Assembly: GCF_014204915.1 (NCBI RefSeq)
Contig: NZ_JACHMH010000001.1
Location: forward strand, 9,957,501 to 10,021,500
DNA length: 64,000 bases
Direction of reading: 5' to 3'
Origin: Crossiella cryophila
GTDB lineage: Bacteria > Actinomycetota > Actinomycetes > Mycobacteriales > Pseudonocardiaceae
Below are positions 43,681 through 51,183 of this stretch, piece by piece (position 1 is the stretch's first letter; the number at the start of each line of letters is the position of its first letter). The notes under the pieces were generated by a model. That model was given only the letters and a program-made list of their open reading frames with translations, was not told where the DNA came from and made no database searches. A program made the position numbers and the translations under genes.

Positions 43681-45012
43681 ATGCGCACTGTGAACCCGGT
43701 ACTGACCGATCCCGACGCCGAGGGCACCTCGCCGGAGCGCCGGGCCGTGCTCCAGGAACGGCGGTTGCGGGGGGTGGTGGATCGGATCCTGGGGGCGGGG
43801 GGTGTGCTCGCGGGGCGGTTGCGGGCTTGTGGGATCCACAGTGGACGGGATGTGCGGCTGGACGAGCTGCACCTGTTGCCCACGTTGAGCAAGCGGGATC
43901 TGTGGGATCACTACCCGTTCGGGTTGCGGGTGGTGGAGGAGCGGGACGTGGTGTGCGTGCACGGCTCGTCCGGGACCGGTGGGCGGCCGACGTTGATCCC
44001 CTACACCGCGCACGACGTGGACGTGTGGGCGCAGGTGATGGCCAGGGCGCTGGGCGGGGCCGGGGTGAGTGCGCGCAGCCGGATCCACAACGCCTACGGG
44101 TACGGGCTGTTCACCGGCGGGCTGGGCGTGCACCACGGCGGGATGCGGCTGGGCGCGACCGTGTTGCCGTTGTCCGGCGGGATGACCGAGCGGCAGGTGC
44201 GGTTGCTGGTGGATCTGCGGGCGGAGGTGTTGTGCTGCACGCCTTCCTACGCGATCCACCTGGGTGAGGCGTTGCGGGCGGCGGGGATCGGGCCGGAGCA
44301 GCTGGGGCTGCGGGTGGGGGTGTTCGGGGCGGAGCCGTGGACGCCGGAGATGCGGCGGCAGATCGAGGAGCTGCTCGGGTTGCGGGCGCTGGACATCTAT
44401 GGGCTCTCCGAGATCATCGGGCCCGGGGTGGCCTGCGAGTCGCTGGACTCCGAGGGGATGCTCAACGTGGCCGAGGACCACTTCTACGTGGAGGCGGTGG
44501 ACGCCGACGGTGTACCGGTGCCGGACGGCACTCCCGGCGAGCTGGTGTTCACCACGCTGACCAAGACCGGGATGCCGCTGATCCGCTACCGCAGCGGGGA
44601 TGTGGCCAGCCTGGCCGGGCCGGTGGCGGGCTCGGCGCGCACGTTGCGGCGGATGAGCAAGCTGCTGGGGCGCGCGGACGACATGCTGGTGGTGCGCGGG
44701 GTCAACGTGTACCCGACCGAGATCGAGTCGGTGCTGCTGGCCGATGAGCGGGTCAGCCCGCACTACCTGGTGGTGGAGGACCGGCGGGTGGCCTCGCGGC
44801 CGGAGCTGTGGGTGGCGGTGGAGCCGTTCGCGGACGCGGTGGACGGCGAGGCCCTGCAGCGCGAGCTGACCGGGGCGTTGCGCGAGCGGCTGGGCATCGG
44901 CTGCGCGGTGACCGTGGTCGAACCGGGTGTGGTGCCGCGCACCGAAACGGGAAAGGCGCGCCGCCTGGTGCGGTGGAGCACCGGGGACGCGCCTGTTCCG
45001 GGAATCGGCTGA
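43681..45012 (+). CDS. Phenylacetate-CoA ligase-like AMP-forming enzyme
   Basis: The 443-residue protein matches the PaaK branch of adenylate-forming enzymes: PTLSKRDLWDHYPFG, phosphate-binding loop HGSSGTGGRPT near residue 97, DIYGLSEIIGPG near 240, RYRSGD near 300 and VRGVNVYPTEIE near 340. It activates an aryl or aryl-acetic acid with ATP and CoA. None of the ring-epoxidase genes for phenylacetate breakdown is present, so the acid is unknown. A TTGGCC...17 nt...TAGACC promoter-like pair ends 6 nt before the ATG, so the mRNA may be leaderless. Confidence 0.9.
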   Translation: MRTVNPVLTDPDAEGTSPERRAVLQERRLRGVVDRILGAGGVLAGRLRACGIHSGRDVRLDELHLLPTLSKRDLWDHYPFGLRVVEERDVVCVHGSSGTGGRPTLIPYTAHDVDVWAQVMARALGGAGVSARSRIHNAYGYGLFTGGLGVHHGGMRLGATVLPLSGGMTERQVRLLVDLRAEVLCCTPSYAIHLGEALRAAGIGPEQLGLRVGVFGAEPWTPEMRRQIEELLGLRALDIYGLSEIIGPGVACESLDSEGMLNVAEDHFYVEAVDADGVPVPDGTPGELVFTTLTKTGMPLIRYRSGDVASLAGPVAGSARTLRRMSKLLGRADDMLVVRGVNVYPTEIESVLLADERVSPHYLVVEDRRVASRPELWVAVEPFADAVDGEALQRELTGALRERLGIGCAVTVVEPGVVPRTETGKARRLVRWSTGDAPVPGIG

Positions 45013-45015
45013 GGA

Positions 45016-45807
45016 CTACGGCTGCTTGAACAGGTCCTCGAACCAGGTCGGGGTGTTCTGCAGGTCGACCTTCTTGCCGCCGGCCACCACGGCCGGGGTG
45101 CCGGTGAAGCCGCCCGCGTCCTTGAAGCCGGGGTCGTTGTCCACGTTGGCGAAGGAGTCCTGCAGCGCCTGGTTGTTGGCGCCGTTGCGGATGTCGTTGG
45201 CGAAGTCCTCACCGGTCACGCCCAGGTCGCGGGCGAGCTGGATCAGCTGGTCCTTGGTGTAGCCCGCGCCGTTCTCCTTGGGCTGCTTGCCGTAGAGGCT
45301 GGCGAAGAAGTCCGGGAACTTCTCCGGCGCGGCCTTGGCCACGGCCAGGGCCGCGTTGGCCGAGTCCAGCGAGTAGCCCTCCGGCCTGGACAGCTTCACC
45401 AGCATCGGCAGCATGTGGTAGCGGACCTTCAGCTCACCGGAGTTCAGCTTGTCCTGGATCTGGCCGCCGAACTGCTTCTCGAAGCCGCCGCAACCGGGGC
45501 AGAGGAAGTCGGCGTAGAGGTCGACGGTGGCCTTCGCGGTGTCCTTGCCCGCGACCACGACCGCGTTGTCCCTTGTCACCGGGTAGGTCGGGTTGACCTG
45601 GACCTTGGGGATCGCGTTGGCGGTGACGGAGTTGTCGGTCTGCGCGGTGAAGTAGATGCCGCCGAAGATCGCGGCCGCGATCACCACGACCACCCCGACG
45701 CCCACCCACATCTTGGTGCGGTCGCTCTTGCGCGCCGACGCCATCGCCTTGGCCGCCGCGGCGGCATCCTGCTTACGCTTTCGCGCGTTGCGCTCGGCAC
45801 CGCCCAC
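45016..45807 (-). CDS. Membrane-anchored DsbA-like thioredoxin-fold protein
   Basis: From GTG 45807, supported by GGAAGGGA 7 nt upstream, the protein has 263 residues. A basic cytosolic tail (RNARKRKQDAAAAAK) precedes one membrane segment (residues 34-55). The extracytoplasmic thioredoxin fold has DFLCPGCGGFE with the CPGC active site near residues 103-106, a helical insert, and the cis-Pro loop FTGTPAVV. This matches the DsbA-like actinobacterial oxidoreductases that form disulfides in exported proteins. It converges on the PaaK-like gene with a 3-nt gap. Confidence 0.93.
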   Translation of the reverse strand: MGGAERNARKRKQDAAAAAKAMASARKSDRTKMWVGVGVVVVIAAAIFGGIYFTAQTDNSVTANAIPKVQVNPTYPVTRDNAVVVAGKDTAKATVDLYADFLCPGCGGFEKQFGGQIQDKLNSGELKVRYHMLPMLVKLSRPEGYSLDSANAALAVAKAAPEKFPDFFASLYGKQPKENGAGYTKDQLIQLARDLGVTGEDFANDIRNGANNQALQDSFANVDNDPGFKDAGGFTGTPAVVAGGKKVDLQNTPTWFEDLFKQP

Positions 45808-46141
45808 GTCTTGATCCCTTCCAGCGACGAACCGACCACCGTCCGGCGGTCTCGGCCGCAGCCTAATGGGACCCGGATGAGAACCCGGTGAGTCGAATCG
45901 CCTGCCCACTCTTCGGGTGAGCGCGGGCCGGTGATCGAGGTTTCATTGAATTACCGTCGGAACTTTCCGGCGGTGACCCGGCGAGTATGCGCGGATACCG
46001 CCGGACCAGCCTGAACTGCCTGTTTCGCGGCGGATCCGGATTTCACAGCAACTGTTTATCAACAGCGGGTAGCGCCGGACCCGACTACCGCCGGGGGCAC
46101 CCATTCCCTAGTACGGGTGACGACCTGCACACTCGGCGCAC
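45808..46141. other. Non-coding region between DsbA-like and MFS genes
   Basis: I see no convincing gene. The stretch is AT-richer around 45945-45965 and holds a hairpin-like pair CCGGCGGT/ACCGCCGG (45967-45974 and 45997-46004), perhaps part of the control region of the DsbA-like gene. Confidence 0.4.
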
Positions 46142-46180
46142 ACGTGGGGGGCCGGTTGCGAGGGCGCCGGTCCCCCACGT
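46142..46180 (-). terminator. Hairpin after the MFS gene
   Basis: A 14-bp stem with one G-U pair (ACGTGGGGGGCCGG with CCGGTCCCCCACGT) and an 11-nt loop begins 10 nt past the MFS stop on the minus strand. Confidence 0.75.
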
Positions 46181-46189
46181 TCCCAAGTC

Positions 46190-47527
46190 TCAGGCCTCGG
46201 GCTGACGTGGTTTCCCGGCCACCCGCGTGCCCAGCGGCACTTCGGGCCCCTCGTCCAGGCAGCCGCACTCCGCGGCCACCGCGACACCCCGGTTCGATTC
46301 CGCCGCGGACTTCTCGGCCTGCTCGACCTTGCTCGGCAGGGTCTCCGGCGCGGCCAGCCACACCAGCGCGGCGAGCAGGCTCAGCAGGCCGGTGACCGCG
46401 AAGGCGGCCTGGTAGGAGATGGTCTCGGCGATCGCCCCGGCGACCAGCGGGCCGATGATCGCGCCGACGTCGGCGGTCATCTGGAACCCGGCCAGCACCG
46501 GACCGCCGCGGCCCCGGTTGCCGATCACGTCGGCGACCGCGGCGTTCTGCGGCGGGTTGAGCAGGCCCGCGCCCAGCCCGGCGACCAGGCAGGAGGCCAG
46601 GAACATCGGCACCGAGGTGGTGAAGCCCACCCAGATGGTGCCGATGGCGGAGATGACCAGGCCGATCAGCACCAGTGGTTTGCGGCCCTGCCGGTCGGCC
46701 AGCCAGCCTGCCAGCAACAGCATGGCCGCGTTGCCCACCGCGAAGACGGTCATCGCCCAGCCGGCCATGCTGGGCTGTTGCAGCAGCACCGCGGAGACGA
46801 ACAGCGGGATCAGCGAGACCCGGACGCCGAAAACCGCCCAGCCGTTGGCGAAGCTGGAGGCCAGCGAGGCCACATAGGCGCGGTGCTTGAGCGCCTCGCG
46901 CACGGTGAGCACCGGGCCGTCGTCCTTCACCGGCGCGGCCAGGGTGGAGCGGCGCAGGAACAGCCAGGCCACGAAGGCGGCCAGCACCAGCGCGGCGGCG
47001 TAGCCGAGGAAAGGCAGCTTGAGCGAGATGGACACCAGCACGCCGCCGAAGATCGGCCCGATCACGTTGCCCAGCAGGAATCCGGTGCCCCACAGCCCGG
47101 AGGCGCGGCCGCGCAGGTGCGGCGGGCTGAGCCGGACCAGCAGGGCCACCGCGGACACGGTGAACATGGTCGACCCGGTGCCGCCGAGGGCGCGGAAGAG
47201 CAGCAGCTGCCAGTAGGAGTCGGCGAAGGCGCAGGCGCCGGTGGACAGCGCGACGATCAGGATGCCGATCAGGTAGATCGGGCGTTCGCCGAACCTGGTC
47301 ACCAGCCTGCCGCTGACCGGGGCGAAGGCCAGCCGCATGAAGGCGAAGGCGCTGATCACGATGGAGGCCGCGGTGACGCCGACGTCGAAGCTGGCGGCGT
47401 AACTGGGCAGGGCGGGGGCCAGGATGCCGAAGCCGATCGCGATCACGAAACTGGCCACGACCAGCACCCAGACCTCGGCGGGTAACCGCTGTGCGCTCTG
47501 GTCGGTGGTCTCCTCGGCCGAACGCAC
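46190..47527 (-). CDS. MFS transporter
   Basis: A 445-residue protein with twelve predicted membrane segments. The MFS loop motifs are visible: GRLVTRFGERPIYLIG between helices 2 and 3 and GWLADRQGRKPLVLIG in the second half. This is typical of drug/H+ antiporters or small-molecule exporters; the substrate is unknown. The C-terminal tail contains ECGCLDEGPE and looks cytosolic. The GTG start has GGAGG about 4 nt upstream. An inverted repeat at 47543-47563, just before the gene, suggests repression. Confidence 0.9.
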   Translation of the reverse strand: MRSAEETTDQSAQRLPAEVWVLVVASFVIAIGFGILAPALPSYAASFDVGVTAASIVISAFAFMRLAFAPVSGRLVTRFGERPIYLIGILIVALSTGACAFADSYWQLLLFRALGGTGSTMFTVSAVALLVRLSPPHLRGRASGLWGTGFLLGNVIGPIFGGVLVSISLKLPFLGYAAALVLAAFVAWLFLRRSTLAAPVKDDGPVLTVREALKHRAYVASLASSFANGWAVFGVRVSLIPLFVSAVLLQQPSMAGWAMTVFAVGNAAMLLLAGWLADRQGRKPLVLIGLVISAIGTIWVGFTTSVPMFLASCLVAGLGAGLLNPPQNAAVADVIGNRGRGGPVLAGFQMTADVGAIIGPLVAGAIAETISYQAAFAVTGLLSLLAALVWLAAPETLPSKVEQAEKSAAESNRGVAVAAECGCLDEGPEVPLGTRVAGKPRQPEA

Positions 47528-47542
47528 GCTGCCTCCATGATC

Positions 47543-47563
47543 TTCGTTAGCGTCACTAACTAA
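47543..47563. promoter_or_regulatory. Inverted repeat upstream of the MFS gene
   Basis: TTCGTTAG and CTAACTAA, one mismatch, flank CGTCA (8-5-8). It lies 15 nt before the MFS GTG on the minus strand. Size and position fit a TetR/MarR-type operator; no regulator gene adjoins, so the protein is unknown. Confidence 0.5.
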
Positions 47564-47628
47564 GCGCTCAGAGGATAAGCGATCTCGGCAAAGGGTTATT
47601 CCTTGTCACGCAACGGATTCGGTTGCTC

Positions 47629-48756
47629 TCAGCCGGTGACGGAGCGGCCGCGCCAGGTCGCGGTGCCGCGCAGCACCTGACCGACGCCTGCGGCCAGCGT
47701 GCTGCCCAGCGCGGCCCAGGACAGCGGCGCGAGCACCGCGGGCGCGACGGGCTGGCCGAAGAACCGGGCGAAGATCAGGTGCCCGTAACTCTGCGCGGCC
47801 CAGCCGAGCAGCCCGGCCAGCGCGATCCGCCGGTCGCGGCGCAGCAGGCCGGTGACCGCCGCGATCGGCGGGGTGAGGCCGAAGACCAGGCTCACCACGG
47901 CCCCGGCGGCCAGCACCGGCACACTGCCGCCGCTGCCGACCACGAAGCTCTTCCGCAGCGAGCGCCAGAGCTGGCCGAACCCGTCGTGGCCCTGGGCGAC
48001 CAGCTCGGCGGTGGCGTCCACGATCAGCACCCGCCCGCCAGTGTCCCGGACCCTGGTGCCCAGGTCGACGTCGTCCGCGGTGGACCCGGCCAGCGCGGAC
48101 CAGCCGCCGATGCGGTCGTAGGCGGTGCGGCGCAGCAGCAGGCACTGGCCGATGGCGAGCACCCGCCTGGTGTCGCTGTTGGGCGGGATGACCTCGAACA
48201 TGGCCACCGTGGCCGCGGGCGCGAGCAGGCCGGCGCCCGCGCCACGGCGCATCCCGCCGGGGCTGGACACCAGGTCGGCGCCACTCGACTCGGCGGCGGC
48301 CAGCAGGCGGCCGAGCAGGTCCGGTCCGGCCACGCCGTCGGCGTCCATGAACAGCAGCCACTCCGGCTCACCCGCGGCACGCACCCCGGCGGCCATCGCG
48401 GCCACCTTGCCGGACCAGCCCGGCGGCGGGCCCTCACCGCGGACCAGGGTGACCCGCTGGTCCTGCGCGGCCTGGGCGGCGACGATCGCCGCGGTGCGGT
48501 CGGTGGAGGCGTCGTCGACCACCACGATCCGCAGGTCCGGGTGGTGCTGGGCACGCAGTGCGGCCACCCCTCGGCCGATGGTGTGCTGCTCGTCCCTGGC
48601 CGGGATGATCACGGCCACCTCGGCCGGGCGGTCCAGCGGCTCGACTGGCAGCGGGGCGACCTTGCGGATGACCCGCGCGTAGTTGGCGATCCGGCCCACC
48701 GCCAGTGCGGCCACCCCGATCGCCAGTCCGGCGCCGATCCGGCCCAGTGCGCTCAT
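47629..48756 (-). CDS. GT2-family membrane glycosyltransferase
   Basis: The 375-residue protein has an N-terminal membrane segment, then a GT-A domain: VAVIIPARDEQHTIG, VVVDDASTDRT (nucleotide binding), FMDADG as the DxD-type site near residue 140, and a late RRTAYDRIGGW...DDVDLGTRVR. Two or three C-terminal membrane segments follow. It resembles glycosyltransferases of carotenoid or hopanoid glycosylation and related lipid pathways; the acceptor is not known. Its start is 33 nt from the divergent helicase gene. A frame shadow on the plus strand runs opposite. Confidence 0.88.
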   Translation of the reverse strand: MSALGRIGAGLAIGVAALAVGRIANYARVIRKVAPLPVEPLDRPAEVAVIIPARDEQHTIGRGVAALRAQHHPDLRIVVVDDASTDRTAAIVAAQAAQDQRVTLVRGEGPPPGWSGKVAAMAAGVRAAGEPEWLLFMDADGVAGPDLLGRLLAAAESSGADLVSSPGGMRRGAGAGLLAPAATVAMFEVIPPNSDTRRVLAIGQCLLLRRTAYDRIGGWSALAGSTADDVDLGTRVRDTGGRVLIVDATAELVAQGHDGFGQLWRSLRKSFVVGSGGSVPVLAAGAVVSLVFGLTPPIAAVTGLLRRDRRIALAGLLGWAAQSYGHLIFARFFGQPVAPAVLAPLSWAALGSTLAAGVGQVLRGTATWRGRSVTG

Positions 48757-48789
48757 GCGGCCGAGTGTGCCAGGGCAGACTGTGCCCTT

Positions 48790-51183
48790 GTGGAGCTGCC
48801 CGACCTGCCGGTTCGCCCGGCGCTGCCGGAGATCGTCGCGACGCTGACCGCGCATGGGGCCGCGGTGCTGGTCGCGCCGCCGGGCACCGGCAAGACCACC
48901 CTGGTGCCGCTCGCGCTGGCCGCGGACGGGGCCAGGGTCGTGGTGGCCGAACCGCGGCGGCTGGCCGCGCGGGCGGCCGCGGCCCGGATGGCCCAGCTGC
49001 TCGGCGAGCCGGTCGGGGAGACGGTGGGCTACGCGGTGCGCGGGGACCGCAAGCGCTCGGCGCGCACCCGGATCGAGGTGGTGACCTCCGGGCTGCTGGT
49101 GCGGCGGCTGCAGAACGACCCCGAACTGTCCACTGTGGACATCGTGGTGCTGGACGAATGCCATGAGCGGCACCTGGACGCTGATCTGCTGCTCGCGCTG
49201 CTGCTGGACGCGCGGGCCGGACTGCGCGAGGACCTGCGGTTGCTGGCCACCTCGGCCACGGTGGCCGCCGAGCAGGTGGCCGGGCTGCTCGGGGACGCGC
49301 CGGTGATCCGGGTGGACGCGCGGACCTTCCCCACGCAGACGCGGTATCTGCCGCCGGTGCGCGGGCAGCGGATCGAGCAGGCGGTGGCGCAGGCGGTGCG
49401 GGTGGCGCTGGCCGAGGGCGACGGGGACGTGCTGGCCTTCCTGCCGGGGGTCGGCGAGATCAACCGGGTGGCCGCGGCGCTGTCCGGGCTGGACGCGGAC
49501 GTGCTGCCGCTGCACGGCAGGCTGTCCTCGGCCGCGCAGGACGCGGCGTTGCGGCCGGGGCCGCGGCGGCGGGTGGTGCTGGCCACCGCGGTGGCCGAGT
49601 CCAGCCTGACTGTGCCGGGGGTGCGCGCGGTGGTGGACGCCGGGCTGGCCCGGGTGTCCACTGTGGACCATCGGCGCGGGATGTCAGGGCTGGTGACCAC
49701 CAGGGTGTCCGCGGCAGTGGCCGAACAGCGCGCCGGCCGGGCCGGGCGGGAGGCGCCGGGCCGGGTCTACCGCTGCTGGCCCGAGCACGAGCAGTCCGCG
49801 CTGCCGCGTTATCCCGAACCGGAGATCCGGCTGGCCGACCTGACCCGGCTGGCCCTCGAACTGGCCGTGTGGGGCACGCCGGACGGCTCCGCGCTGTCCT
49901 GGTGGGACCAGCCCCCGGCCGGTGCGCTGGCCGCGGGCCGGACCGTGCTGCACGCGCTGGGCGCGCTGGACGCCGATGGCGAACTCACCGCCCGCGGCCG
50001 GGAACTGGCCGAGCTGGGCACACATCCGCGTTTCGCCAGGGCCCTGGTGGACGGTTCGCGGCGGGTCGGGTCGCGACGGGCGGCGGAGGTGGTCGCGGTG
50101 CTCGACGACGACACCCTGGCCGCCTCGGCGGACCTGACCGCCTCCCTGCGACGGCTGCGGAACGAACGTGGACCGGCGAGCAGCCGGTGGCGGCGGGAGG
50201 CGGACCGGCTGGCCCGCTCGCTGCCGGAAACCCCTGGCGGCAAGGACGATCCCGCGTTGATCGCGGCGCTGGCCTATCCGGAACGGTTGGCGCGCAAGCG
50301 GTCCGGGCAGACCGGGGTGTACCTGATGGCCGGGGGCACCGCGGTGGAGCTGCGCGGGGACGGCGACGGGCTGGGCGAGGCGGAGTGGCTGGCGGTGGCG
50401 GTGGCCGACCGGGAACCTGGCCGCACGCACGGACGGATCCGGCTGGCCGCGGTGGCCGATGAGGCCCTCGCCACCTCGGCCGGGGCGAGTCTGCTGTCCA
50501 CTGTGGACGAGATCGGCTGGGCGGACGGCGATGTGGTGGCCAGGCGGGTGCGGCGGCTGGGCGCGATCACCCTGTCGGACAAGCCATTGCGCGAGCCGGA
50601 CCGGGCCGCGGTGCAGGCGGCGCTGACCGAGGGGTTGCGCAAGGAGGGGCTGGGCCTGCTGCGCTGGACGCCCGATTCCCGCGGGCTGCGGCAGCGGCTG
50701 GCCTTCCTGCACCAGGTCCTCGGCGAACCGTGGCCCGCGATGGACGAGGAAGTCCTGCTGGCCGGACTGGACAGCTGGCTCGGCCCGGAGCTGACCAGCG
50801 CGCGGCGGCGGGCCGACCTGGCCAAGGTGGACGCCGGGCACGCGCTGCGCCGGTTGCTGCCCTGGCCGGTGGCCGGGCGGCTGGACGAGCTGGCCCCGGA
50901 ACGGATCGCGCTGCCCTCGGGCAACCGCGCCCGGCTGGACTACGGCGAGGCGACCCCGGTGCTGCCGGTCAAGGTGCAGCAGGCATTCGGCTGGACCAGC
51001 ACCCCGCGGATCGCCGACGGCCGGGTGCCGGTGCTGCTGCACCTGCTCTCCCCGGCCGGTCGCCCGGCCGCGGTCACCAGTGACCTGGAATCCTTCTGGC
51101 GCAACGGATATCCGCAGGTCCGGGCCGAACTGCGCGGGCGCTACCCGAAGCACAAATGGCCGGAGGACCCGTTCAACCCCTGA
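48790..51183 (+). CDS. hrpB: ATP-dependent helicase HrpB
   Basis: The 797-residue protein is a DEAH/RHA-type helicase. Walker A is APPGTGKTT near residue 30, the box is DECHERH near 121, motif III SAT, and motifs V-VI are TAVAESSLTVPGV and QRAGRAGR. An HA2 region and the HrpB C-terminal domain follow, ending in PKHKWPEDP, a typical HrpB tail. Its length agrees with the family (about 800). HrpB is an RNA helicase of unclear precise role. The open frame extends far upstream, but the family homology begins with VELPDLPVRPALPEI at the GTG chosen. Its end overlaps the convergent LAL gene by 11 nt. Confidence 0.95.
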   Translation: MELPDLPVRPALPEIVATLTAHGAAVLVAPPGTGKTTLVPLALAADGARVVVAEPRRLAARAAAARMAQLLGEPVGETVGYAVRGDRKRSARTRIEVVTSGLLVRRLQNDPELSTVDIVVLDECHERHLDADLLLALLLDARAGLREDLRLLATSATVAAEQVAGLLGDAPVIRVDARTFPTQTRYLPPVRGQRIEQAVAQAVRVALAEGDGDVLAFLPGVGEINRVAAALSGLDADVLPLHGRLSSAAQDAALRPGPRRRVVLATAVAESSLTVPGVRAVVDAGLARVSTVDHRRGMSGLVTTRVSAAVAEQRAGRAGREAPGRVYRCWPEHEQSALPRYPEPEIRLADLTRLALELAVWGTPDGSALSWWDQPPAGALAAGRTVLHALGALDADGELTARGRELAELGTHPRFARALVDGSRRVGSRRAAEVVAVLDDDTLAASADLTASLRRLRNERGPASSRWRREADRLARSLPETPGGKDDPALIAALAYPERLARKRSGQTGVYLMAGGTAVELRGDGDGLGEAEWLAVAVADREPGRTHGRIRLAAVADEALATSAGASLLSTVDEIGWADGDVVARRVRRLGAITLSDKPLREPDRAAVQAALTEGLRKEGLGLLRWTPDSRGLRQRLAFLHQVLGEPWPAMDEEVLLAGLDSWLGPELTSARRRADLAKVDAGHALRRLLPWPVAGRLDELAPERIALPSGNRARLDYGEATPVLPVKVQQAFGWTSTPRIADGRVPVLLHLLSPAGRPAAVTSDLESFWRNGYPQVRAELRGRYPKHKWPEDPFNP

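Noticed and set aside
47623-48789. N-terminal extension of the HrpB frame
   Set aside because: The frame stays open upstream, but the sequence is His/Gln/Arg-rich shadow of the GT2 gene; the family homology starts at about 48790.
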